From an uncultured Caryophanales bacterium (GTDB lineage Bacteria; Bacillota_I; Bacilli_A; RFN20; CAG-826): a DNA stretch of 27,370 nt. Below are positions 8,527 through 16,705 of this stretch, piece by piece (positions within the stretch are counted from its first letter, which is position 1; the number at the start of each line of letters is the position of its first letter). Made by a program: the position numbers and the translations under genes. The notes below the pieces were generated by a model, which saw only the letters and a list, made by a program, of their open reading frames with translations, ran no database searches and was not told the DNA's origin. The stretch covers positions 1 through 27,370 of the forward strand of contig CAMIVH010000003.1 in assembly GCA_946401755.1 (NCBI GenBank). Reading direction: 5' to 3'.

Positions 8527-10393
8527 AAATATCTTAAAAGTATCCGCAATCGCGTTACTCAGCACATTCGCACTCGCCTCATGTAGTGATGACATTGTTG
8601 CCAAACCACAAGCTTATGATGATAACTCTCCAGTCGTCACAGTCACTGGTTATAATGGCACAATCTACAACAACAATTTCAAAGATATCTACGATCAATA
8701 TCGTGATGGTAATTTAGCTCAAGATGTCTTAAACGAATTGTTATATCAATATTCCATTAGCGTCTTTGGTAACTACAACAAAGTCACCGCTAAAAAGGAT
8801 AGTGAAGAAATCACATTAAAAGCCGCTGTTAATTCTTATAAAAATGGCGACAAGAAAGCTGCTGATGAATTCATCAAAGCTCACAGTGCTTATTGGACCA
8901 AGAACAAAGCTGGTCATCGTGTTGACGACACAAACAAAGAAGTCGCCGATGATGCTGCTCCAAGCCAATCCGAATATGCGCGTTTAAATCAAAAATGGGA
9001 AACTATTGAAAAACGTATCGCTAAGAAATTATATTCCGCTATCTCTGGTGGTTCTTACAGCGAAAGAAACGTTTTCAAAGAAGAAAAGTACTTACGTTCC
9101 CTCGCTACAGACGTTGAAAACAACGTTCGTGCGTTAACAGGTGCCGAACTCTTCGAAGGTGTCTTAACTTCCGCCGTCGAAGATGAAGAAGTCTTCACAG
9201 AACCAGCCGAAAAAATCGATGGTGTCACAATGGACTACATTCTTCACCGCGCCAACTATCAAAGCAATGCTGCTTTAGATCAAGTGGAAGATAAAGAACA
9301 AGATGCGACTTATGTCGAAGACAAAATCATCCCAGATATCTATCGTCAACTTCTCGTTGAACAATACATCCTCGATGAATCCTACGACACATTAGGCCGT
9401 ACATCTGCTAGACACATCAGTGTCTTATCTATCACCGAAAACAGCAAATACATCTCCAAAGCTGAAGACTTAATGAAGAAATTCGTTAATAACTACATCT
9501 TCAAGAGCGGCCGTACAGAGGCTATCACACTTGACTCATTCAAGACTGTCTCTGATGCCTGGATCGGTGCGTTCATGAGAGATACAGCTAACCAAGTCGA
9601 CACCAACGCTGCTTACAAATTATCTACAGAAGCCTTTGGTACTGAAGCTGAAAAGACAATTACTGTTCAAGGTAATGATTACAAATATTTCGAAGGCACA
9701 AACTATGGCGACATGATGGAAGAATTCAAGAAGATTGATGATAATCCAAAATTGTCCGAAAACGAAAGCACCTACACCAATAGCGGTGCTTACACAGTTG
9801 AAGTTGGCCAAGAAATTAAGACACGTGAACTTCAATTAAAAGACTACACATCCACAGGTTGGTATGTGAAATCAGTCGGTGTCAGTGATTTACCAGATAG
9901 CATCAAGAATCAATTATTTGATATCAACGTTGCTAACGCCTTACTCGGTGAAGCTTGTGTTGAATACTCATTCGATACAACCGCTAACGAATGGAAGACA
10001 AACGAAGTTGCTGGTAGCAAAAACCTCGTCAACGTCGTTGGTAAGATCAATGGCCAATACTTCCTCAGAAAGACAAGCAGAGTCGCTGATGAAAAAGTCC
10101 AAAACGACATTCTCTTCAAGAGCGATAACACCTACTACATCGTCTTAGTGGAAGATGCGATTAAGAGTAAAGTTCTCAATAAGGCTACATATGCTGAATT
10201 AGAAGGTAACGAACTTACCGATGCCATGAACAAACTTGAAAACTACATCAACGAAATCGTCCAATTAGTCGCGGATAATGATACATATCAAACATTATCC
10301 AAGAAACACTGGGTCGAAAAGATGGATATCAAGTTCCATGACACAAAAGTCTACGATTACTTCAAATCAACATTCCCAGAATTATTCGATTAA
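8519..10393 (+). CDS. Large SurA/PrsA-like lipoprotein, second of a tandem pair
   Basis: A 624-residue lipoprotein: signal peptide, lipobox LASC with Cys22. Residues about 38-85 (VVTVTGYNGTIYNNNFKDIY, then LAQDVLNELLYQ) look like the SurA/PrsA N-terminal chaperone segment and match the same region of the preceding protein, so the two are probably paralogues. A TSARHISVLSITENS stretch in the middle recalls the first parvulin strand, but I see no GGD/FG motifs, so PPIase activity is doubtful. The C-terminus (HWVEKMDIKFHDTKVYDYFKS) is PrsA-like. The ATG lies within the end of the upstream gene (ATGCGTAA), with AAGGAG 12 nt before it. The pair likely acts as a chaperone complex on the outer face of the membrane. 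A terminator follows at once. Same codon bias as its neighbour. Confidence 0.75.
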   Translation: MRKNILKVSAIALLSTFALASCSDDIVAKPQAYDDNSPVVTVTGYNGTIYNNNFKDIYDQYRDGNLAQDVLNELLYQYSISVFGNYNKVTAKKDSEEITLKAAVNSYKNGDKKAADEFIKAHSAYWTKNKAGHRVDDTNKEVADDAAPSQSEYARLNQKWETIEKRIAKKLYSAISGGSYSERNVFKEEKYLRSLATDVENNVRALTGAELFEGVLTSAVEDEEVFTEPAEKIDGVTMDYILHRANYQSNAALDQVEDKEQDATYVEDKIIPDIYRQLLVEQYILDESYDTLGRTSARHISVLSITENSKYISKAEDLMKKFVNNYIFKSGRTEAITLDSFKTVSDAWIGAFMRDTANQVDTNAAYKLSTEAFGTEAEKTITVQGNDYKYFEGTNYGDMMEEFKKIDDNPKLSENESTYTNSGAYTVEVGQEIKTRELQLKDYTSTGWYVKSVGVSDLPDSIKNQLFDINVANALLGEACVEYSFDTTANEWKTNEVAGSKNLVNVVGKINGQYFLRKTSRVADEKVQNDILFKSDNTYYIVLVEDAIKSKVLNKATYAELEGNELTDAMNKLENYINEIVQLVADNDTYQTLSKKHWVEKMDIKFHDTKVYDYFKSTFPELFD

Positions 10394-10407
10394 TCAAAAC
10401 AACAATT

Positions 10408-10431
10408 AAGGAGGCTTAGACCTCCTTTTTT
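10408..10431 (+). terminator. Rho-independent terminator of the PrsA-like pair
   Basis: AAGGAGG (10408-10414), 6-nt loop, CCTCCTT (10421-10427) and a T run to 10431. It begins 15 nt after the stop of the second lipoprotein gene. Confidence 0.9.
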
Positions 10432-10463
10432 GTGCTATCATATCTTTAGAAGGATAAACATAT

Positions 10464-10874
10464 ATGGAAAAAGATGTTTTTTGTAAAATCGTTGATGGTG
10501 AAATACCTTGCTATAAGTTATTTGAAGATGAAGACGTTTTAGCGTTTCTTGATATTTCTCAAGTCACTAAAGGTCATGCCTTAGTTATTCCTAAGAAACA
10601 CTATGACACCTTCTTATCCACACCAGAAAAGCTCATGCACAAAGTCATGGATGTGGCCCAACGTATTGGTCAAATCAGTATTCAATTCTTAGGGGCCAAA
10701 GGTGTGAATATCTTAACTAACTGCTACGAAGTTGCCGGACAAACAGTCAAGCACTTCCACGTGCATGTTATTCCACGTTATGAAGGTCATGATGGCTTCG
10801 AATTAGAAATGAAGTCTAATGTTGAAGGTCTAAACCTTCCAGTTATCGCTGAAACGATTAAAAACAACCTCTAG
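10464..10874 (+). CDS. HIT-family nucleotide hydrolase
   Basis: Histidine-triad proteins of this branch (Hint-like) hydrolyse nucleoside phosphoramidates and related AMP conjugates. The 136 residues contain the triad HFHVHVIPR (His97, His99, His101) and the N-terminal CKIVDGEIPCYKLFEDEDVLAFLD pattern of bacterial HIT proteins. One Cys of the usual N-terminal CxxC zinc site is absent (only Cys7 remains). The start ATG 10464 has AGAAGGA upstream. A TGCTATCAT extended -10-like box (10434-10442) just after the preceding terminator could drive it, with a leader of only about 16 nt. It stands alone between two terminators. The exact substrate cannot be told from the sequence. Confidence 0.95.
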   Translation: MEKDVFCKIVDGEIPCYKLFEDEDVLAFLDISQVTKGHALVIPKKHYDTFLSTPEKLMHKVMDVAQRIGQISIQFLGAKGVNILTNCYEVAGQTVKHFHVHVIPRYEGHDGFELEMKSNVEGLNLPVIAETIKNNL

Positions 10875-10884
10875 AAGACAAATT

Positions 10885-10924
10885 AAAAGGATTGACGAGT
10901 TATTTACCATCAATCCTTTTTTCT
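10885..10924. terminator. Bidirectional terminator between converging genes
   Basis: AAAAGGATTGA (10885-10895), 14-nt loop, TCAATCCTTTT (10910-10920), an 11-bp stem followed on the plus strand by a T run and on the minus strand by TTTTAATTT. It ends the HIT gene on the plus strand and the flippase-GT-recX-yhaM operon on the minus strand. Confidence 0.9.
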
Positions 10925-10925
10925 T

Positions 10926-11855
10926 TTATTTAATTGGCTTATAGAAAGCACGATTATCTAATGGGAAGACCTTATTAGAGAAGTTACCTGGTTCAACTTC
11001 TTGAAGGGCTTTATCCACGACCACCATCTTACTATCTAAATTATCTATTAAGGATAATAATAAGGCTTCTTTGGTGTATGGCATCACAGGAGAACCAAAT
11101 TCTTGTTGTCCATGATGTGATAAGACCATATGTTCAAGTAATAATGGAACTTCACCTGTGAGTTTAAGTTCTTCCGCGGCTTTTCTAATCTCCGCGCACA
11201 TGATACTAATATGACCTAATAATTTACCTTCTAAGGAATATTTATAAACAATTGGTCCTTCGAGTTCGATAATCTTACCTAAATCGTGTAATAAACAGCC
11301 AGTAATCATTAAATCAAAGTCCGCACCATAGATTGGGGCGAGGTAGGCAGCATGGTCCGCCATAGTAACACTATGCATTAATAGGCCACTACTATATTCA
11401 TGGTGAATAGAAACCGCTGCGGGATAAGAGAAAATCTTATCACCGAACTTTTTAATCATATAATTTAAGATCTTTTGGCAGTCTTCGTTCTTAACAGAGG
11501 CAACATGCTTATTAAATCTTTCCACTAATTCCTCTTTAGAGACCGGAGGAGCCTTCACAAACTTTTCGACATCTATTTGTTCAAGTGGCACTAATTCAGC
11601 GGTGAGAATCTTTAATTGTAATTGTTCTTTGTATTTGTTTGTTTCACCAGTGATGGCTAAAACGTTGCCAACGACGAATATTTGTTCATCCGCTGGTGTG
11701 GCATCCCACTTTTTAGCGACGATTGAACCACTAGCATCTCTAAGTTCAACAGAGAGATATGCTCCACCATTAGTGTTCACACCTTTAGCGACATTTCCTA
11801 ATAAGAATTGTCCTTCAATGTGTTCGTGATCATTAAATTCCACAATCATCTTCAT
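10926..11855 (-). CDS. yhaM: 3'-5' exoribonuclease YhaM (OB fold + HD domain)
   Basis: YhaM degrades RNA (and DNA in vitro) from the 3' end in Firmicutes and trims transcripts. The 309 residues match the family length (about 314). An N-terminal OB-like part spans about 1-100. The HD domain has His161 (LLMHSV), the His190-Asp191 pair (CLLHDLGKI), His247/248 (VLSHHGQQEFGSP) and Asp271 (SLIDNLDSKM). ATG 11855 lies 9 nt after a GGAGG site; ATG 11849 is a possible alternative. It overlaps recX by 23 nt and is the last gene of its operon. Confidence 0.95.
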   Translation of the reverse strand: MKMIVEFNDHEHIEGQFLLGNVAKGVNTNGGAYLSVELRDASGSIVAKKWDATPADEQIFVVGNVLAITGETNKYKEQLQLKILTAELVPLEQIDVEKFVKAPPVSKEELVERFNKHVASVKNEDCQKILNYMIKKFGDKIFSYPAAVSIHHEYSSGLLMHSVTMADHAAYLAPIYGADFDLMITGCLLHDLGKIIELEGPIVYKYSLEGKLLGHISIMCAEIRKAAEELKLTGEVPLLLEHMVLSHHGQQEFGSPVMPYTKEALLLSLIDNLDSKMVVVDKALQEVEPGNFSNKVFPLDNRAFYKPIK

Positions 11856-12648
11856 ATGTAAAATCCTCCAATACTTTTTTAATTTCTTGATACTTATACC
11901 CTTTATTAATTAAAGCGGCATAAATCTTTTGTTTTAATTGATAGCCTTCATATTTCTTCTCATAACGGTTTTTAATCTTTTCATAGTCTTTCTTTAGAAG
12001 GTCTATTTCAACTTTGTTATTTTGTTTCTTCAAGTCGTTAACGACTTCTCTAGCGATATCGTGATTAAAGCCCTGAGATAGATAGGCTTGATAGACATGT
12101 TTCTTCTTACTTTCATAAGCATAACGGGCATATTTCCTATCTAGCTTATCAAGTAAGGCTTTAGCTTTCTTTCTTTCAATATTTTGAGGAAAGTTAACTC
12201 TGTTAATTAAGGTTTCTGGAATACCTTTATCTTTTAAGTGTTTAACGATTTTATTTTGACCGAAGTTTCTTTCATTATCCCAAGCGATTAAGTCTTGCAT
12301 AAAGGCTTTATCATCTAATAAATCGTTTTCTTTTAATTTAGTGATAACTTTTTTCGCCGCAACATAGTTATCTTCTTTTTTCATGAGTTTTTCTAACATC
12401 TCTTTTTCACTGAGGTGTTTTTTACTCACAATTTGTAAAGCGTAGTTAAGAAGAGTGCTCATCGCCGTAATCTCTTCTAGATTAGCGATTTCTTTACTAG
12501 ATAAGTTCTTACCAGCGTACAGATAGGAAGAAACGAATGCTTCTTTAGATATCTTTAACGGTTCACCCTTAAAAAACGATAAGGTCACGTGATCCTTATA
12601 GAGTTTAATAGCTTTAATTTTACGACTACCAGTATTTACGGATGGCAC
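11833..12648 (-). CDS. recX: Regulatory protein RecX
   Basis: RecX binds RecA filaments and modulates recombination. The 271-residue, Lys-rich, all-helical sequence has the repeated three-helix RecX pattern: LNYALQIVSKKHLSEKEMLEKL, DLLDDKAFMQDLIAWDNER and FGQNKIVKHLKDKGIPE, then similar repeats (VYQAYLSQGFNHDIAREV, YAALINKGYKYQEIKKVL). The start is a GTG at 12648, supported by GAGGG nine bases upstream; it overlaps the glycosyltransferase gene by 23 nt and yhaM by 23 nt. recA is not in this window. Its presence in an envelope-glycolipid operon is probably just co-transcription. Confidence 0.93.
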   Translation of the reverse strand: MPSVNTGSRKIKAIKLYKDHVTLSFFKGEPLKISKEAFVSSYLYAGKNLSSKEIANLEEITAMSTLLNYALQIVSKKHLSEKEMLEKLMKKEDNYVAAKKVITKLKENDLLDDKAFMQDLIAWDNERNFGQNKIVKHLKDKGIPETLINRVNFPQNIERKKAKALLDKLDRKYARYAYESKKKHVYQAYLSQGFNHDIAREVVNDLKKQNNKVEIDLLKKDYEKIKNRYEKKYEGYQLKQKIYAALINKGYKYQEIKKVLEDFTYEDDCGI

Positions 12649-13801
12649 GTTTATAAACCCTCACTACGTTGTTATAAAACTTATCGATAGAATAGACATC
12701 TACGACACGGTAGGCTTCATCAATAATGGCTTGTTTTTGTTCTTTAGTTAAAGAGAAGATCTTTTCCACTTGGGCAACGAATGATGCATCATCAGTAAAG
12801 AAGAAACCAGTTTTACCATTAATGATTGTGCCCGTTAAGTTACTATCAAATCTCGCTAAAACGATTTTGCCCGCCGCCATCGCTTCCATAAATGTTAAGC
12901 CTTGAGTTTCGGTAATAGAAGCGGATGTATAAATATCTGCAAGATGATAATAGAAAGGCACATCAGTTGCAGAAACAAAGCCGATGAAATCGACAAGATG
13001 GCTAATGCCTAATTCTTCACATAATAGTTCTAAATCTTCACGATATGGACCATCGCCCACAACAAGCATCTTCTTATCGACCTCTGGATGCTTTTGATGA
13101 TATTGGGCAAAGCCTCTTACTGAGACATCCATACTCTTTTCTTTAGCGATACGTCCTAATAGTAAGAATACTTTAGTGGTTTCTTTAATACCGTGTTCTT
13201 CTTTAAATTTCTTTGTTCTTTCGACATCGATTTTATCGCTTTTGAAAATAGAGAAATCAATACCAGTAGGAATGACGTTAATATAAGCATCACTACCCAC
13301 TGAACGCATGTATTCTTTAGTTTTATCACTAGGTGTAATAAATTCAGTCATACGATTAGCGAGTTCTTTAGAATAAACTCTTACAACACGTTTAGCAAAA
13401 CGTTCCATTAAGCCGCGTACGGCGTAATATGTATAGTCTTCGTATGAAGTGTGATATGTATAAACAATTGGTAATTTTAACTTTTTAGCGACTCTTCTTG
13501 CTAAAACACCAATGGTAAAGTCGGTTTGATTATGAATAACATCAGGTTTGAAATTCTTGATGATTTTAACTGGCTTATTAGCGAAGATATTTGTAAATCT
13601 ATAACCGTAAAGTTTCTTTAAATAGATACCAGGAACATATAAGACATTACCGATTTGTTCTAATTTACCATCTGTTGATCGAGGCGCTACAACAAGGACT
13701 TCGTGACCGTGCGCCACTAATGTATTAGCCAGGTTGAAAGTGGATGTAGAAACACCGTTGACGAATGGAGGATATGTATCAGTAAAGATAGCAATACGCA
13801 T
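12626..13801 (-). CDS. GT4-family glycosyltransferase, probably diacylglycerol glucosyltransferase
   Basis: A GT-B retaining transferase of 391 residues, likely acting at the inner membrane face on diacylglycerol to make a membrane glycolipid. The N-terminus MRIAIFTDTYPPFVNGVST resembles Acholeplasma/Streptococcus 1,2-diacylglycerol 3-glucosyltransferases. VIPTGIDFSIF starts the second domain, LLLGRIAKEKSMDVS follows, and the EX7E motif ETQGLTFME with EAMAAGK binds the sugar nucleotide. The ATG at 13801 shares its A with the stop of the flippase-like gene (TAATG). That coupling fits lipid glycosylation followed by transfer across the membrane. Acceptor and sugar are inferred; another lipid or polymer acceptor is possible. 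Confidence 0.88.
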   Translation of the reverse strand: MRIAIFTDTYPPFVNGVSTSTFNLANTLVAHGHEVLVVAPRSTDGKLEQIGNVLYVPGIYLKKLYGYRFTNIFANKPVKIIKNFKPDVIHNQTDFTIGVLARRVAKKLKLPIVYTYHTSYEDYTYYAVRGLMERFAKRVVRVYSKELANRMTEFITPSDKTKEYMRSVGSDAYINVIPTGIDFSIFKSDKIDVERTKKFKEEHGIKETTKVFLLLGRIAKEKSMDVSVRGFAQYHQKHPEVDKKMLVVGDGPYREDLELLCEELGISHLVDFIGFVSATDVPFYYHLADIYTSASITETQGLTFMEAMAAGKIVLARFDSNLTGTIINGKTGFFFTDDASFVAQVEKIFSLTKEQKQAIIDEAYRVVDVYSIDKFYNNVVRVYKRAIRKYW

Positions 13802-15252
13802 TACTTTTCTCCTAAATCATCTAATTCCACTTCATCATATTCATTTTGTGAAATATCCGCTGGACCAGAATTCTTGTTCTTTTTATTTGGTTTCTTTTTA
13901 CGAGGACCTGGTTTTAGCTTTGCTAATATCGCTTCACGCGACAACTTAGAAGTTTCCACTAAAGAGGCAACCTCTTCATATCTTTCAACATAAGTTTCCT
14001 TTTGTAAGGAGTAGAATGTTTGTCTGTTTGGAATGTCTCCCATATGAGCTTCGTTTTTTGGAGAAGAACGATAGAAAGCAGCAACAAAACCACCAATGAG
14101 AATTGGAATAACGAATGTCGAGCTACGCCAAACGAGTAAGGATGAACGACATAACGCAATTGTTTGATTTTTGTCAGGAATGCCGTTAACACAAGAAACG
14201 AAAAATCCTGTGGCAGTAATAGCGGGATTATCACTTGGGTTCATAAATAAGCTGTGGAAAACGGCTTCAGAAATAATCGCACTTCCTGGAATAGGCACTA
14301 AGCCCGTAATCATTTGGTGATAGTTACTTAAGAAGATACAATCCCAGAAACTAGCATGTTCGCTTTCATTGCCTAAAGCTCTACCAACAAAGAAAGGAAC
14401 GGAGAACTTAAGAATCATATAAGCGGTAAAGCAGGCAATGATTAAAAGTAAGAACGGAATATTAGTGCTCAAACGTCTAAATTCAATTTTGAAGTTTTCC
14501 ACCTGAATACGGAGATTCTCTCTAGTTCTATCTGGATTCTTAACGATTTTGATTTTGCTTAGAAGAGTCACAACTGGGCCCATAACGAAATTGTGGAAAC
14601 CATGCCAGTAGCCCATTAAGAAGACAATTGCAATAACGCTTAAGTTCAATAAGAAGCCAATAATTGTTAAAGGCCAAATTGGAAGGTCCAAAGGCATTTC
14701 GTTAATTTTAATACCAGTTTTAAATGTACCAAGAGAATTGATAAAGTCATACTTGACGATAAAAGAAACAACACCAAAGACAATCAATACAGCCTGATAA
14801 ACGATGGAATACATCGCGAGAATAGAAACCGCACTAGAAACTTGCACACCTTGCTTTTTAAATGTGTAAGCTTGCATGATTTGACCGCCACTAGCACCAG
14901 GAGTAATCGCGTTATAGAATTGACCAATTTGGTCAACCGCAATCGCTTGATGGAAATGATATTTTCTAGTGAATAAGTGGGCAAAGCAGAAAAGAATAAA
15001 GCTTCTGACTAAAACACAGCCCGCCATAACAGCAAGAATGATTAAAAGATAGTTAACATCTGCAGTAGACAAATAGCCCCATATCTCGTTAGCGTCATCT
15101 TTAATAGCAAAGAAGATTGCCAAACCTGTAGCAATCAAAACGAAGGAAATATTGAGAATATACTTAATTGTGGTCTTTTTATCTCTAGGTTGACCAGAGG
15201 CCACTCTCTCTTCGTGTTCTTGAACTTTTTTCTCTAAATCTTTGTTAGCCAT
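13801..15252 (-). CDS. Flippase-like membrane protein (LPG synthase TM-region / UPF0104 family)
   Basis: A polytopic membrane protein of 483 residues with about 8 hydrophobic segments between residues 30 and 400. It has the family motif FYNAITPGASGGQIMQAY, like the N-terminal flippase half of MprF and the YbhN family, and a Lys-rich cytosolic tail (PGPRKKKPNKKNKN, then acidic). It probably moves or helps move a lipid, perhaps the product of the coupled GT4 enzyme. I place the start at ATG 15252 (MANKDLEKK): an ATG at 15300 lies inside the upstream terminator and before the -10 box. There is no ribosome site before 15252 and the -10 is 9 nt away, so the mRNA looks leaderless. First gene of a four-gene operon. 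Confidence 0.88.
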   Translation of the reverse strand: MANKDLEKKVQEHEERVASGQPRDKKTTIKYILNISFVLIATGLAIFFAIKDDANEIWGYLSTADVNYLLIILAVMAGCVLVRSFILFCFAHLFTRKYHFHQAIAVDQIGQFYNAITPGASGGQIMQAYTFKKQGVQVSSAVSILAMYSIVYQAVLIVFGVVSFIVKYDFINSLGTFKTGIKINEMPLDLPIWPLTIIGFLLNLSVIAIVFLMGYWHGFHNFVMGPVVTLLSKIKIVKNPDRTRENLRIQVENFKIEFRRLSTNIPFLLLIIACFTAYMILKFSVPFFVGRALGNESEHASFWDCIFLSNYHQMITGLVPIPGSAIISEAVFHSLFMNPSDNPAITATGFFVSCVNGIPDKNQTIALCRSSLLVWRSSTFVIPILIGGFVAAFYRSSPKNEAHMGDIPNRQTFYSLQKETYVERYEEVASLVETSKLSREAILAKLKPGPRKKKPNKKNKNSGPADISQNEYDEVELDDLGEK

Positions 15253-15261
15253 ATCTAACAA

Positions 15262-15291
15262 ATTATACCATAAAAAAAGACTATTGACCAA
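15262..15291 (-). promoter_or_regulatory. Promoter of the flippase-GT4-recX-yhaM operon, embedded in a terminator
   Basis: On the minus strand, TTGGTC (15291-15286), 18-nt spacer, perfect TATAAT (15267-15262). The -35 lies in the loop and stem of the serpin terminator and the -10 follows its T run. The predicted start point (15253-15255) is 1-3 nt before the ATG. Confidence 0.65.
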
Positions 15292-15307
15292 AATTATCAA
15301 TAGTCTT
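15272..15307 (-). terminator. Rho-independent terminator of the serpin gene
   Basis: On the minus strand AAGACTATTG (15307-15298), 11-nt loop, CAATAGTCTT (15286-15277) and seven T (15278-15272): a perfect 10-bp stem starting 16 nt after the serpin stop. Confidence 0.92.
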
Positions 15308-15322
15308 AAAAATAGAGTGATT

Positions 15323-16615
15323 TTATACGTTAGGAAGGCTTATTACTTTGCCCATAAAGAGAGGAATTCCTTCTTTAGTGGTCACCGCATAAGCGAATGG
15401 ACGATTTAATTTAAATTCAATTGGCTCTTCTGGTATATCACACTTTGATACAACAATGATTGTGTAAGCCGCACCTTCAGCGCCTTTATTGTTTGTTTCA
15501 AATCCCGCTTCATGTTGAGATTTTGAAATATAGCCTCCATCAAATTTTGGGAAATTAGCATATCCTGGCTTAAATGGTATTACAATGCCTCTATCTCTAA
15601 ACATCTCAACTAAATCGAATTTGCTTCTTACTTTGAACTGTGGAATTGTATATTCAACTGTACCTCTTTGGGTGACGCCACTTGCATTATCCGCAACTCC
15701 GTATCCGTATGTGTTTAATGGAAGAGTTAATAAATTATCCAAAGCAGTTCTATTACTTAATACTTCAGTGTAATTAGCGTCAGCATTTGGTAAAAGCATT
15801 CTAAACTCTAAGTCATGTTCAAACGGAAGAGAGGAAATCATATAGCCTTCTCCAGTGAAATAATAAGAATCTTCCACTTTTGTTTCCATATATGTGACTT
15901 TAGTAGAGGTTGCGCCAATATTGGCGAAATCACCTTTATAGTTACGATCTTCTTTGAATTCATTAGTCCAAGCAGATTTCAAATAAACAGTATTTAAAAG
16001 GGCATACATAGCGCTTGATAGCATTTCTTGGAATTCTTCGCCTTTGACATTAAGGTAATTCTTAGTTTTATCATTTATCCAATCCGCCACTTCGTTATAC
16101 ATGTTAGGTAAATCCCCTTGATAAGCTTCAGCGAAATAATAGTCTTGAAGTGTTTTTAAATAATCCTCATGTATTGTTGAATGTTGATCAATCCAAAAAG
16201 ATTGAGAAATATTTAAATAAGTATTCTTTTTAGCGTCATTAATCGCCGATCTTAATAAAGCGTTTTTGATTTCATCAAGATGATTAAATGATTTTTCATC
16301 ATAATGGAGTAATTCTCCTAGTTCTTTTTTAGTTTCACCATCTGCGGCGTCATAGGCCATAGAGAAACATGTGGCGATAGACATTGGTGAGAATACTGGA
16401 TTTTTATCTTTACCACCATTTGCTTGTTGAAAGAAATCAAGAGAGAACTCTTTTAAAGAATCAATATATCCTTTATTAAATTCTTTTGTTTGAACAGTAT
16501 TAAAAACTTTATTTGGCTTGTTTAACGCAAATTCATTTAGTTTGGCTAAACCTGCTTGGTTAGCACATGATGTCAAGATGAGTAAAGGCGCGATAGCCAT
16601 CATTATTTTTTTCAT
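15323..16615 (-). CDS. Serpin (serine protease inhibitor) lipoprotein
   Basis: Serpins trap proteases irreversibly after cleavage of an exposed loop. This 430-residue protein has a signal peptide with lipobox LTSC (Cys17), then a complete serpin core: NPVFSPMSIATCFSMAYDAADGETKKEL, LNTVYLKSAWTNEF, and the C-terminal RPFAYAVTTKEGIPLFMGKV. The hinge of the reactive loop, KGAEGAAYT (377-385), keeps small residues and the P8 Thr, so it may be inhibitory. Counting from P8, P1 is about Cys392 and P2 Lys391. P9 Tyr is bulkier than usual. Start ATG 16615 is chosen over the in-frame GTG at 16633 because the GAGAGGT ribosome site lies between them. Anchored on the cell surface, it would protect against external, perhaps host or competitor, proteases; that role is inferred. 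Confidence 0.95.
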   Translation of the reverse strand: MKKIMMAIAPLLILTSCANQAGLAKLNEFALNKPNKVFNTVQTKEFNKGYIDSLKEFSLDFFQQANGGKDKNPVFSPMSIATCFSMAYDAADGETKKELGELLHYDEKSFNHLDEIKNALLRSAINDAKKNTYLNISQSFWIDQHSTIHEDYLKTLQDYYFAEAYQGDLPNMYNEVADWINDKTKNYLNVKGEEFQEMLSSAMYALLNTVYLKSAWTNEFKEDRNYKGDFANIGATSTKVTYMETKVEDSYYFTGEGYMISSLPFEHDLEFRMLLPNADANYTEVLSNRTALDNLLTLPLNTYGYGVADNASGVTQRGTVEYTIPQFKVRSKFDLVEMFRDRGIVIPFKPGYANFPKFDGGYISKSQHEAGFETNNKGAEGAAYTIIVVSKCDIPEEPIEFKLNRPFAYAVTTKEGIPLFMGKVISLPNV

Positions 16616-16673
16616 ATTGTTTTTACCTCTCACCCATTAAGACGATTGAAACATAAAAAGCTGCTAAAAAGAA

Positions 16674-16705
16674 AAAGATTACCGATCGGGGGACCAGTAA
16701 CCTTT
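16674..16705 (-). terminator. Terminator-like hairpin upstream of the serpin gene
   Basis: On the minus strand AAAGGTTAC (16705-16697), 14-nt loop, GTAATCTTT (16682-16674) with one G-U pair, followed by TTCTTTTT. It could end the ABC exporter transcript, end a small RNA, or act as an attenuator 59 nt before the serpin ATG. Confidence 0.5.

Noticed and set aside
15253..15300. ATG 15300 as start of the flippase-like gene
   Set aside because: It lies in the serpin terminator and upstream of the -10 box.
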